Shown in pieces: positions 44,009 to 52,730 of a stretch of DNA of 64,000 nt. The notes beneath the pieces were generated by a model, which saw only the letters and a program-made list of their open reading frames with translations, was not told the DNA's origin and made no database searches. Positions within the stretch are counted from its first letter, which is position 1. Each line of letters opens with the position of its first letter. The stretch covers positions 277,576-341,575 of the forward strand of contig NZ_AUMU01000006.1 in assembly GCF_000430845.1 (NCBI RefSeq). The letters are read 5' to 3'. This DNA is from Chryseobacterium gregarium DSM 19109. Lineage in GTDB: Bacteria > Bacteroidota > Bacteroidia > Flavobacteriales > Weeksellaceae. Both the position numbers and the translations under genes were made by a program.

Positions 44009-45919
44009 TTAATTGATTCTTTCATTTTTAATTTCCTCTACGATTTCAGGATTCAGCAGGGTAGAGATGTCCCCGAAATTACTGGTATCCCCTTCTGCAA
44101 TTTTTCTCAGGATCCTACGCATGATTTTCCCTGAACGGGTTTTCGGAAGCCCGGAAACAAACTGGATTTTATCAAGCTTTGCAATCGGGCCGATCTGTTC
44201 TGAAATCAACTGATTGATCTCCTTTACCAGGTTTTCCTGTTTTCTGTCGGCACCGGAATCTTTTAAAATCACAAATCCGTACAGGGCATTCCCTTTAATG
44301 TCATGAGGATAGCCGACAATGGCTGATTCCGCTACGGCAGGGTGTTCGTTGATGCTGTCCTCGATAGGGGCTGTTCCTAAATTATGCCCTGAAACGATAA
44401 TTACATCATCCACACGGCCGGTAATTCGATAGTATCCCACTTCATCTCTTAATGCACCGTCCCCGGTAAAATATTTCCCGGGGAAAGCAGTAAAATAGGT
44501 TTCTTTATATCTTTGGTGATCGCCCCAGATGGTCCTTGCAATTCCGGGCCACGGAAAACGGATACACAGGTTTCCCGTCACCTGGTTCCCTGAAATTTCA
44601 TTGCGTTTATCATCCATCAGCACAGGCTGGATTCCCGGTAGCGGCAGGGTGGCATACGTTGGTTTTGTCGGGGTCACGAAAGGAAGCGGCGATATCATGA
44701 TGCCTCCGGTTTCCGTCTGCCACCAGGTATCGACAATCGGGCATTTTTTCTTGCCGACATGGTCATTGAACCAGTGCCATGCTTCCTCGTTAATCGGCTC
44801 CCCTACAGAACCGATTACTTTCAGGGTGCTCAAATCATGCTTGTCTACCCATTCCGAGCTTTCTTTAGCCAGAGAGCGGATCGCGGTAGGCGCTGTGTAA
44901 AACTGTGTAACTTTATGTTTTTCAATAACTTCCCAGAACCGATCAGGCTCAGGATAGGTAGGTACCCCTTCAAAAATCACGGTCGTTGCTCCGTTTAAAA
45001 GCGGACCGTACAAAATATAGGAGTGACCTGTAATCCAGCCGATATCAGCCGTACACCAGTAAACATCGTTTTCTTTATAATTGAATACATTCTTGAAAGT
45101 ATAGGCGGTGTATACCATATATCCGGCACAGGTATGCAGCATTCCCTTAGGTTTGCCGGTTGATCCGGAAGTGTATAGGATAAACAGCGGATCTTCGGCA
45201 TCCATGATCACCGTAACAAAATCCGGTGACGCTTTTTCGTACAAATCAGCCATCCGGTGATCACGTCCTTCCTTCATTTTGATCTCATTATCCGTTCTTT
45301 TGACTACCAGAACATGTTCAACAGTCGGGGTTTTTTCCAGCGCTTCATCAATAATTGTTTTCAGGTCTAATACTTTGCTTCCCCTGTAGCTTCCGTCTGA
45401 AGTTATGACCATTTTGGCCCCACAGTCGTTCACCCTTGAAGAAACTGCGGAAGCGGAGAATCCTGCAAAAATCACGGAATGAACGGCTCCAAGTTTGGCA
45501 CACGCCAGCATCGTAATCGCCAGTTCGGGAATCATAGGAAGATAGATGCAGACCCTGTCGCCTTTTTCAATTCCCATTTCCCTGAGGACATTAGCCGTTT
45601 TATTGACCCTCGTGTATAATTCGGTGTAAGAAATATGCTGGGCATCTTCTTTCGGATCGTTCGGCTCCCAGATAATGGCGGTTTTTTCACCCCGTACGGA
45701 AAGATGGCGGTCCAGACAGTTTTTGGTGATATTTAATTTAGCGTTTTTAAACCAGGTGATTTTCGCTGTATTCATATCATATTTTACCACCTTGCTCCAT
45801 CGCTGGTACCAGACGAAATTTTGATCTGCGATCTTATCCCAGAATTTTTTAGGGTTCTTAATGGACTTTTTATATTCTTCAAAATAATGAGGTAAATCTT
45901 CTATCAGGTAATTTCTCAT
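44009..45919 (-). CDS. acs: acetyl-CoA synthetase
   Basis: 636 residues, the usual length. It activates acetate with ATP to acetyl-AMP and then acetyl-CoA. The P-loop-like YTSGSTGKPKG is at 249-259, the WWQTETGG adenylate motif is intact, and the C-terminal PKTRSGKIMRRIL contains the catalytic Lys that is acetylated in regulated homologues. N-terminal FWDKIADQNFVWYQRWSKV is typical of Acs rather than propionyl-CoA synthetase. It is transcribed alone with a long upstream region. Confidence 0.97.
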   Translation of the reverse strand: MRNYLIEDLPHYFEEYKKSIKNPKKFWDKIADQNFVWYQRWSKVVKYDMNTAKITWFKNAKLNITKNCLDRHLSVRGEKTAIIWEPNDPKEDAQHISYTELYTRVNKTANVLREMGIEKGDRVCIYLPMIPELAITMLACAKLGAVHSVIFAGFSASAVSSRVNDCGAKMVITSDGSYRGSKVLDLKTIIDEALEKTPTVEHVLVVKRTDNEIKMKEGRDHRMADLYEKASPDFVTVIMDAEDPLFILYTSGSTGKPKGMLHTCAGYMVYTAYTFKNVFNYKENDVYWCTADIGWITGHSYILYGPLLNGATTVIFEGVPTYPEPDRFWEVIEKHKVTQFYTAPTAIRSLAKESSEWVDKHDLSTLKVIGSVGEPINEEAWHWFNDHVGKKKCPIVDTWWQTETGGIMISPLPFVTPTKPTYATLPLPGIQPVLMDDKRNEISGNQVTGNLCIRFPWPGIARTIWGDHQRYKETYFTAFPGKYFTGDGALRDEVGYYRITGRVDDVIIVSGHNLGTAPIEDSINEHPAVAESAIVGYPHDIKGNALYGFVILKDSGADRKQENLVKEINQLISEQIGPIAKLDKIQFVSGLPKTRSGKIMRRILRKIAEGDTSNFGDISTLLNPEIVEEIKNERIN

Positions 45920-46494
45920 GTCCTGTTCGTTTTTGGATTTATTGTTATCTAAATTTAGGCTTATTTTTTTATCTAAGTCCTGTATTCCTCAATTTTTTCC
46001 TGAATTCATTGATGTTTTTTCTATTTTCAACAATCATTGTCAATACTCTTTTGATTAACTTTTTCCGGAACAGATTTTTTAGAGTTTTTATCCCAACTTC
46101 ATTCTCTATAAAGCAACTGTGCTTCTGTTTTCCTTTGTTTCAGCAGCGGAAAGCCGGTGTCCGTTAACATTGATGACATCACCAGCCTGTCATGTAATAA
46201 AAACATTGTTACCTTAATTTTTTTGTCCTGCTGCCTGAAAATATACTACTCTCTGTATTGGATAAACAGCTCTTAAAATGTAAGTTATTACTGTACATTC
46301 AGAGTTTAAGCCGGGTTGAAGTAAATTATGATGATTGATTTAACTTCCTTTAAGTATATTCAGGACATATCTGTTTTACTAAAGAATTAATGTGATATTC
46401 AAATTATGTTTTTCCGGCAGATACTCTTAAAAATTTAGATTAAAGATAAAATTACCTGTTTATTTATTTAATTGTAAAAAAATATCTTTTTAAT
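45920..46494. other. long AT-rich spacer between acs and the arginine operon
   Basis: No convincing gene or RNA was found in this 575-nt stretch, which separates divergent transcription units. It must contain the acs promoter: a near match TAAATTTA lies about 33 nt upstream of the acs start on the minus strand. A 35-codon minus-strand frame (46099-46206) is present but unsupported. Confidence 0.5.
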
Positions 46495-46526
46495 TTGTTT
46501 TTTATAGTTGTTATTTTTTAAATTTG
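46495..46526 (+). promoter_or_regulatory. promoter of the arginine operon
   Basis: TTG (46495-46497), a 21-nt spacer and TAAATTTG (46519-46526), an exact -7 match. The first start codon lies 19 nt downstream. Confidence 0.65.
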
Positions 46527-46545
46527 CCAAAAAAACAGATAATAA

Positions 46546-47145
46546 ATGGAAATAGAAATTTCCTCATCCATACATCTGAGGTATGTGGTTCAGATACAAC
46601 AGGAAATGTACGATTCTGCACAGCGGAGAGGAACCGGTATTGCAAAGCGTTCCATAGCATATTTAAGCAAGAAAATTTCAGAGGGCCATGCTGTGGTAGC
46701 TACGGAAAAAGGAGAATGGGTGGGTTTCTGTTATATTGAAACATGGTCTCATGGCCGGTTTGTGGCAAATTCCGGGCTTATTGTTTCTTCGAAATTTAGG
46801 GAAAGAGGAACTGCAACCTTAATTAAAAATGAAGTTTTCCGTTTATCTAGGGAAAAATATCCGGATGCGAAAGTTTTTGGACTCACCACAGGTCTTGCTG
46901 TGATGAAAATCAACAGTGATTTAGGCTACAGACCCGTGATTTATTCTGAATTGACACAGGATGAAGAATTCTGGAACGGCTGTAAAAGCTGTGTGAATTA
47001 TGAAATTTTAATGAAGAAAGAACGTAAAAACTGTCTTTGTACAGCCATGCTTTTCGTTCCGGATAATAATAAAGTAAATGGAGTTGAGAATAAGCAACCC
47101 GAAAATCAATATAAAAATGAGCAGGAAAGTAATCTTAGCGTTTAG
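46546..47145 (+). CDS. GNAT acyltransferase, candidate first enzyme of arginine synthesis
   Basis: A 199-residue GCN5-related N-acyltransferase. The acyl-CoA-binding signature is FRERGTATLIKNE, preceded by the NSGLIVSSKF strand and followed by GLTTGLAVMKINSDLGY. The C-terminal 50 residues carry four cysteines in a CxxC...CxC arrangement (CKSC and CLC) that could bind a metal, then a hydrophilic tail. It is the first gene of an otherwise complete arginine operon that lacks argA and argJ, and it overlaps argG by 29 nt. It is therefore the best candidate for N-acyl-glutamate synthase, which is inference from context. Confidence 0.8.
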   Translation: MEIEISSSIHLRYVVQIQQEMYDSAQRRGTGIAKRSIAYLSKKISEGHAVVATEKGEWVGFCYIETWSHGRFVANSGLIVSSKFRERGTATLIKNEVFRLSREKYPDAKVFGLTTGLAVMKINSDLGYRPVIYSELTQDEEFWNGCKSCVNYEILMKKERKNCLCTAMLFVPDNNKVNGVENKQPENQYKNEQESNLSV

Positions 47146-48313
47146 CGGAGGTTTAGACACCTCTTACTGTGCCAAATATCTGAGTAAAATACTTGGATAT
47201 GAAGTATATGCAGTCACTGTAAATACCGGAGGTTTTTCTAAAGAAGAGGAAAAAGAACTGGAGAAAAAAGCCTTTAATCTCGGGGTAAAAGAATACAGGT
47301 GCATTGATGCTCAGGAAGATTATTACAATTCTTGCGTAAAGTATCTGATCTTTGGTAATGTCTTGAAAAACAACACGTATCCATTGTCTGTAAGTGCTGA
47401 GCGTACGATCCAGGCGCAGGAAATTGCAAAATATGCCATTGAAATCGGCGCTGATGCAATTGCTCACGGAAGTACTGGAGCGGGGAACGATCAGGTTCGT
47501 TTTGATCTTATTTTTCAGGTCATGTGCCCGAATGTAGAAATTATTACACTCATTCGTGATCAGTCTTTATCCCGTGAAGAGGAAATTGAATTTTTGAAAA
47601 ACCATGGTTATGAAATGGAATTTGAAAAAGCACAATATTCTGTAAATAAAGGGCTTTGGGGAACTTCAGTGGGTGGAAAGGAAACATTGACTTCAAGAAA
47701 TTATCTTCCTGAAGAAGCTTTTCCATCTCAAATTAAAGAAATCCAACCTTCGGAATTGGAAATGGAGTTTAAAAATGGAGAAGTTGTAGCGGTAAACGGA
47801 GAACATTTTGAACATTCGGTCAATGCGATTCAAAAAATTGAAGAATTGGCTTCTGCTTATGGAATCGGTCGTGATATCCACGTTGGAGATACGATTGTCG
47901 GAATTAAAGGAAGAGTTGGTTTCGAAGCGGCAGCGGCGTCTGTGATCATCAAAGCGCACCATTTACTGGAAAAACATACGCTTTCTAAATATCAGCAAAT
48001 GATGAAATCTCAATTGTCTGACTGGTACGGAAACTGGCTTCACGAAGCGCTTTTCTTAGATCCTGTGATGAGAAATATTGAGTCTTTCTTAAACGATTCT
48101 CAAAAAACAGTCAGCGGAAAAGTATTTGTCACCCTTCATCCCTACAGATTTATTTTAAATGGAATTGAATCTGAACATGATCTGATGTCCGATAAATTCG
48201 GAAGCTACGGTGAAGCAAACAGAACATGGACTGGTGAAGATGTAAAAGGGTATACGAAAATCGTAAGCAACTCTTTAAATATATATCATCAGATTAACGA
48301 TATGAAAATATGA
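47117..48313 (+). CDS. argG: argininosuccinate synthase
   Basis: 398 residues. It joins citrulline and aspartate with ATP. The PP-loop SGGLDTSYCAKYL is at residues 10-22, right after the start MSRKVILAF. Further signature segments are HGSTGAGNDQVRFD and NRTWTGEDVKGYTKI. The start at 47117 is chosen over 47078 because the PP-loop strand begins immediately there. The gene overlaps the upstream GNAT gene by 29 nt and argC by 4 nt (ATGA), showing tight translational coupling. Confidence 0.96.
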   Translation: MSRKVILAFSGGLDTSYCAKYLSKILGYEVYAVTVNTGGFSKEEEKELEKKAFNLGVKEYRCIDAQEDYYNSCVKYLIFGNVLKNNTYPLSVSAERTIQAQEIAKYAIEIGADAIAHGSTGAGNDQVRFDLIFQVMCPNVEIITLIRDQSLSREEEIEFLKNHGYEMEFEKAQYSVNKGLWGTSVGGKETLTSRNYLPEEAFPSQIKEIQPSELEMEFKNGEVVAVNGEHFEHSVNAIQKIEELASAYGIGRDIHVGDTIVGIKGRVGFEAAAASVIIKAHHLLEKHTLSKYQQMMKSQLSDWYGNWLHEALFLDPVMRNIESFLNDSQKTVSGKVFVTLHPYRFILNGIESEHDLMSDKFGSYGEANRTWTGEDVKGYTKIVSNSLNIYHQINDMKI

Positions 48314-49272
48314 AAACAGCAGGAATCATCGGTGCCAACGGTTATACAGGAAGCGAATTGGTTCGTCTGTTGGCTTTTCATCCCCATGTGACTTTGAGTT
48401 TTTTATATAGCCGTTCAAATTCGGGGACAAAGATTTCAGATTTATATCCTGATTTAGAGACGGTTTGTGAAATGGTTTTAACGGATCAGACTGAAGAGGT
48501 GGATATTTTGTTTTTATGTCTTCCTCACAAAGAAAGCCAGAAATGGCTGACTCAAAATGACGTAAAAGATGAAACGTTAGTGATCGATTTAGGAAATGAT
48601 TTTCGTTTGGATGGTAATTTTGGAAAAAGAAATTTTATCTATGGATCACCCGAAATCAACAAAAAACAACTTTCAGGAGCAAAAAGTATTGCGAATCCCG
48701 GATGTTTTGCGACAGCGATTCAACTGGCTTTGCTTCCATTAGCTCAAAAAGGTTTGTTGGATGAAGTTTACACAACGGGAATTACAGGTTCAACAGGCGC
48801 GGGTCAGTCTTTACAGCCGACTACGCATTTTACCTGGAGGAATGATAATATTTCAGCCTATAAAACTTTGACCCATCAGCATGTGGATGAGATTTTACAG
48901 CAGTTGGTTTCTTTTAATACAAATGAAATCAGTCTGAATTTTGTTCCCTGGAGAGGAGATTTTGCAAGAGGGATTTTTACGAGTTCCACGGTGAAAACAG
49001 ATTTAGAACTTTCAGATATCAATCAATTGTTTAGGGATTTTTATGCAGATGCGCCTTTTGTAAAGATAAGTGAGAAGGCCATTGATTTAAAACGGGTTGT
49101 CAACACCAATCGCTGCGTGATTCATATAGAAAAGAGTGGGAAGGTTGCGGTTATTCACTCAGCGATTGACAATTTGTTGAAAGGAGCTTCCGGACAGGCC
49201 GTTCAAAATATGAATATTGCAATGGGTTGGGAAGAAAATTCGGGATTGAACTTGAAGCCTGTGGCATTTTAA
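48310..49272 (+). CDS. argC: N-acyl-gamma-glutamyl-phosphate reductase
   Basis: 320 residues. It reduces N-acyl-glutamyl phosphate to the semialdehyde with NADPH, the third step. The Rossmann start IIGANGYTGSELVRLLAFHP and the catalytic Cys132 in ANPGCFATAIQLALLPL are clear, followed by GSTGAGQSLQPTTHF. It begins inside the argG stop. The leucine and isoleucine codons here are visibly richer in TTA and ATT than in genes outside the cluster. Confidence 0.95.
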   Translation: MKTAGIIGANGYTGSELVRLLAFHPHVTLSFLYSRSNSGTKISDLYPDLETVCEMVLTDQTEEVDILFLCLPHKESQKWLTQNDVKDETLVIDLGNDFRLDGNFGKRNFIYGSPEINKKQLSGAKSIANPGCFATAIQLALLPLAQKGLLDEVYTTGITGSTGAGQSLQPTTHFTWRNDNISAYKTLTHQHVDEILQQLVSFNTNEISLNFVPWRGDFARGIFTSSTVKTDLELSDINQLFRDFYADAPFVKISEKAIDLKRVVNTNRCVIHIEKSGKVAVIHSAIDNLLKGASGQAVQNMNIAMGWEENSGLNLKPVAF

Positions 49273-49369
49273 TGTCAATCGTCAATAAGTCAATCGTGAA
49301 TTTTTAAAACTTGAATCAAAACGACCTAGGAAAATGGAGCGTTAAGAAAATTGAAATTTAATCCGTTCA

Positions 49370-49448
49370 AAAATTCCCACTGTTTGAGCACGAGACAAAT
49401 TTTTAATTAAAGAACAAATCTTCATTTCGTGCGAGTTTTGGGAATTTT
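49370..49448. repeat. long-armed palindromic repeat in the argC-argD spacer
   Basis: Arms AAAATTCCCA (49370-49379) and TGGGAATTTT (49439-49448) are perfect complements. A second inner pairing joins GCACGA to its complement near 49425-49432. The resulting 79-nt imperfect hairpin lies in an otherwise empty 288-nt gap. It looks like a dispersed intergenic repeat, to be confirmed genome-wide. Confidence 0.55.
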
Positions 49449-49560
49449 AGGATTTAATTTAAATTTTTAGCGGAAGCTTCCAATCTTGAACTTTGTTTCT
49501 TTTGTTTGACTATGTCGAATCTTTGATTTCAATACAAAAGAAATTAATAAAAAACAAAAA

Positions 49561-50700
49561 ATGAATTTATTCAACGTATATCCATTATTCAACATCAATC
49601 CAATAAAAGCTCAGGGATCATTTCTTTGGGACGATAAAGGAGAAAAATATCTTGATTTTTACGGAGGTCATGCGGTAATTTCTATCGGGCATAACCATCC
49701 GCATTATCAAACTCAATTAAAAAACCAATTAGATAAAATATCTTTCTATTCAAACTCGGTTCAGAATGAATTACAAACTGAACTGGCTGAGAAATTAGGC
49801 AAGCTTTCAGGTTTGGAAGATTATAGTTTATTCCTGTGTAATTCAGGAGCTGAAGCGAATGAAAATGCTTTGAAGCTGGCTTCTTTTCACAACGGAAAAA
49901 GCAAAGTGCTGTATTTTTCAGGTTCATTTCACGGCCGGACTTCGGCAGCAGTTTCTGTGACCGACAATCCAAAAATTGTAGCTCCGGTAAATTTTGACGA
50001 AAGATTCATTAAATCTGAATGGAATAACATCGAACAGCTTGAAGCCGTTTTTGAAAAACATGGAAATGAAATTTCATCTGTGATTATCGAGGGAATTCAG
50101 GGAGTTGGCGGAATTATGATTCCAACGGTTGAATTTTTAAATAAAATCAAAGAATTGTGCCAAAAACATGATGCTGTTTTAATTTTAGATGAAGTCCAGT
50201 CAGGTTACGGAAGAAGCGGCTATTTCTTTGCCTATCAGGAATTTGGAATTGAAGCAGATATTGTCACAACCGCAAAAGGAATGGGGAACGGCTTCCCGAT
50301 CGGCGGAGTTTTGATTCATCCGAAATTTCAGGCGAGCAACGGCTTATTGGGGACAACTTTTGGTGGAAATCACCTAGCTTGTGTGGCTGCAACTGCCGTA
50401 CTGGATGTAATGAAAGATGAGAATCTCATCGAAAATGCTCAGGAAATGGGCGAGTATATTGAAAACGAAATTAAAGATTTTCCACATATCAAAATAATCC
50501 GAAGAAAAGGCCTGATGATTGGAATCGAACTCGACAGGGACTGCTCAGAGGTGAGGAACAGCCTGTTGTACAATCATCATATTTTCACAGGAAATTCCAG
50601 TGATAAGGCGGTGTTGAGGATTCTTCCGGCACTTAACATTAAAAAAGAAGAAACCGATCTGTTCATCAGTGCTTTGAAAATAGTTCTTGAAGAAATCTAA
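49561..50700 (+). CDS. argD: acylornithine aminotransferase
   Basis: 379 residues of the class III PLP aminotransferases. It transaminates N-acyl-glutamate semialdehyde to N-acylornithine. The PLP lysine is Lys239 in TTAKGMGNGFPIG, with LILDEVQSGYGRSGYFFAYQ supplying the Asp that holds the ring nitrogen. The N-terminus NPIKAQGSFLWDDKGEKYLDFYGG is typical. It is preceded by a 288-nt spacer with a palindromic repeat, but no separate terminator was seen, so it remains in the operon. Confidence 0.95.
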   Translation: MNLFNVYPLFNINPIKAQGSFLWDDKGEKYLDFYGGHAVISIGHNHPHYQTQLKNQLDKISFYSNSVQNELQTELAEKLGKLSGLEDYSLFLCNSGAEANENALKLASFHNGKSKVLYFSGSFHGRTSAAVSVTDNPKIVAPVNFDERFIKSEWNNIEQLEAVFEKHGNEISSVIIEGIQGVGGIMIPTVEFLNKIKELCQKHDAVLILDEVQSGYGRSGYFFAYQEFGIEADIVTTAKGMGNGFPIGGVLIHPKFQASNGLLGTTFGGNHLACVAATAVLDVMKDENLIENAQEMGEYIENEIKDFPHIKIIRRKGLMIGIELDRDCSEVRNSLLYNHHIFTGNSSDKAVLRILPALNIKKEETDLFISALKIVLEEI

Positions 50701-50721
50701 ACTGCGAAAATTATGCGCTTT

Positions 50722-50794
50722 GTCATTCTGAACGAAACGTAGTAAAGTGAAGAATCTATTTAAAGATGTGAGATTCTTCCTTCGTCAGAATGAC
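50722..50794. repeat. palindromic intergenic repeat in the argD-argF' spacer
   Basis: GTCATTCTGA (50722-50731) pairs with TCAGAATGAC (50785-50794), and AGAATCT (50751-50757) pairs with AGATTCT (50771-50777), giving a two-stage hairpin. The sequence resembles widespread Bacteroidota intergenic repeats of the GTCATTCTGA type. Confidence 0.65.
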
Positions 50795-50880
50795 AAAAAT
50801 ATGTAAGATAAAAATCTTTAAAATCAATTCAAAATGAAATGGATGCTCTGTTTGTCCATTGAAAAAATAAAAATTTCCAA

Positions 50881-51840
50881 ATGAAAAAATTCACCTCTGT
50901 AAGCGATGTTGAAAACTTACGGGAAATCATAAAAAAGGCTTTACAAATTAAAGAAACTCCTCTTTCGGAAACCGAGAAAGGAAAAGGAAAAACAATCGGA
51001 CTTGTCTTTTTGAATTCAAGTTTGAGAACGCGTTTAAGCAGCCAGATTGCAGCGCAAAATTTAGGTTTAAATGTGTTGACATTAAATGCCGCACAGGAAG
51101 CCTGGAATCTGGAATTTGCAGACGGAGCCGTGATGAACGGCGATACGGTAGAACATATTAAAGATGCGATTAAAGTATTAAACCAATATTGCGACATCAT
51201 TGCAGTTCGTTGTTTTGCAGGAATGAAAAGCAAGGAAGATGATGTTAATGAAAGTATTCTAGGTCAGTTCGTACAACATGCGAAAGTCCCGGTAATTTCT
51301 CTGGAATCGGCAACCCGCCATCCTTTACAGAGTTTGGCAGATTGCATCACGATTACAGAAAACTGGAAGGAAGAGCGCAAACCTAAAGTGGTTTTGACTT
51401 GGGCGCCTCATATCAAACCGATAGCCCATGCGGTAGGAAATTCGTTCGCAGAATGGATGCAGGAAATGGATGTTGAATTGGTAATTGCTAATCCTGAAGG
51501 TTATGATTTGGATAAAAACTTTACAAAAGAGGTAAAAGTAATTCACAATCAGGATGAAGCGTTGAAAGATGCGGATTTTATTTATGTGAAAAACTGGTCA
51601 TCTTTTGATGATTATGCCGCAATGCCTGAAGTTCAAGAAAACTGGATGCTGACGAATGAAAAATTAGCCAATACCAATCAGGGGAAAGTGATGCATTGCC
51701 TGCCGGTTCGTCGTAATGTAGAATTGAGTGATGAGGTTATGGATGGTGAGAATTCTATTATCTATCAACAGGCAAAAAACCGGGTTTTCTCTGCACAGGC
51801 TGTTTTTTCTGAAATTTTGGACGAGATCAATTCAAAATGA
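50881..51840 (+). CDS. argF': N-acyl-ornithine carbamoyltransferase (probably N-succinylornithine type)
   Basis: 319 residues. It transfers carbamoyl phosphate to the delta-nitrogen of an N-acylated ornithine. FLNSSLRTR (43-51) binds carbamoyl phosphate, ATRHPLQSLADCITI carries the HPxQ-type motif, and MHCLPVRRNV is the acylornithine signature that replaces the HCLP of ordinary OTCases. At the substrate-selecting position (VMNGDTVEH) it has Val90. The Xanthomonas acetyl enzyme has Glu there and the Bacteroides succinyl enzyme has Pro. This favours a succinyl or other bulky N-acyl group. ArgB and ArgE would then also act on the same derivative. The final ATGA overlaps a possible extended argB start. 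Confidence 0.92.
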   Translation: MKKFTSVSDVENLREIIKKALQIKETPLSETEKGKGKTIGLVFLNSSLRTRLSSQIAAQNLGLNVLTLNAAQEAWNLEFADGAVMNGDTVEHIKDAIKVLNQYCDIIAVRCFAGMKSKEDDVNESILGQFVQHAKVPVISLESATRHPLQSLADCITITENWKEERKPKVVLTWAPHIKPIAHAVGNSFAEWMQEMDVELVIANPEGYDLDKNFTKEVKVIHNQDEALKDADFIYVKNWSSFDDYAAMPEVQENWMLTNEKLANTNQGKVMHCLPVRRNVELSDEVMDGENSIIYQQAKNRVFSAQAVFSEILDEINSK

Positions 51841-51844
51841 CATC

Positions 51845-51877
51845 AAACCTAACGGGTTCCCGAAACCCGTTAGGTTT
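51845..51877. repeat. perfect hairpin repeat upstream of argB
   Basis: A perfect 14-bp inverted repeat (51845-51858 with 51864-51877, arm AAACCTAACGGGTT) with a 5-nt loop. There is no T-run long enough to be a convincing terminator. Confidence 0.7.
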
Positions 51878-51883
51878 TCACTC

Positions 51884-51934
51884 GCAAACCTTGTCAAGGC
51901 TGAAAACCTTGACAGGGTTCTCAAAAAGGTTTGC
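51884..51934. repeat. two-tier hairpin ending at the argB start
   Basis: Outer arms GCAAACCTT (51884-51892) and AAGGTTTGC (51926-51934) and inner arms GTCAAGG (51893-51899) and CCTTGAC (51907-51913) are complementary. The right outer arm ends 1 nt before the argB ATG (51936) and contains the only purine-rich ribosome-site candidate (AAAAAGG). Confidence 0.65.
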
Positions 51935-51935
51935 A

Positions 51936-52730
51936 ATGAAAGAAAAATTATATATCATAAAAATAGGAGGCGCGCTAATCGATGATGAGGAATTATTGAA
52001 AGAATTTCTGGAGCAGTTTTCTGAAATTAAGGAAAGAAAAATTTTAGTTCATGGCGGTGGAAAATTAGCAACCACACTGGCAGATAAATTAGGCGTTAAA
52101 CAGAAAATGATCAATGGACGTAGAATCACTGATAAAGATACCCTAGATATTGTGGCGATGGTATATGCGGGAGGAATCAACAAAAATATTGTGGCTAAAC
52201 TTCAGCAGAAAAAATGTAAAGCCATAGGTTTTTCGGGAGCTGATGCCAATTTAATTAAAGCTAAAAGAAGAGAACATGCAGAAATAGATTTCGGGTTTGT
52301 AGGAGATATTGAGAAGAAAAGCGTGAACAGGAAATTGATCTCAAAATTGCTTAAACTTAAGCTTGTCCCTGTATTTTCAGCGATTACCCACGATAAAAAA
52401 GGAAATCTTTTCAATACCAATGCAGATACGATTGCTTCAGTAATTGCCCAGGCTTTATCTTCAAAATATGATGTTGAATTGTTGTATTGTTTTGATAAGT
52501 CAGGGGTTCTGGAAGATGTCGAAAATCCTGAATCTGTCATAAAAAATATTTCCGAAGAAGAGTTTTTTGTTTTAAAAAATGAAGGAAAACTTCATAAAGG
52601 CATTCTTCCTAAACTGGAAAATGCTCTTGGAGCCATAAAGAATAATGTCAATAAAGTATTCTTAATTAAAGAAACCGAATTGAAAAACCATATAGAAAAC
52701 CATCATGCAGGAACTGAAATCTGTTTATAG
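51936..52730 (+). CDS. argB: N-acyl-glutamate kinase
   Basis: 264 residues of the amino acid kinase family. It phosphorylates N-acyl-glutamate. KIGGALIDDEE and VHGGGKLATTLADKLG form the phosphate- and substrate-binding loops, and NTNADTIASVIAQAL is the typical C-domain segment. The start at 51936 gives the conventional MKEKLYIIKIGG opening. An alternative ATG at 51837, overlapping the argF' stop, would add 33 residues encoded by the hairpin repeats. argE begins 26 nt before its stop. Confidence 0.93.
   Translation: MKEKLYIIKIGGALIDDEELLKEFLEQFSEIKERKILVHGGGKLATTLADKLGVKQKMINGRRITDKDTLDIVAMVYAGGINKNIVAKLQQKKCKAIGFSGADANLIKAKRREHAEIDFGFVGDIEKKSVNRKLISKLLKLKLVPVFSAITHDKKGNLFNTNADTIASVIAQALSSKYDVELLYCFDKSGVLEDVENPESVIKNISEEEFFVLKNEGKLHKGILPKLENALGAIKNNVNKVFLIKETELKNHIENHHAGTEICL

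Noticed and set aside
46099..46206. 35-codon minus-strand frame (MFLLHDRLVMSS...) in the spacer upstream of acs
   Set aside because: No promoter box or ribosome site and no known family; length is within chance for an AT-rich spacer.
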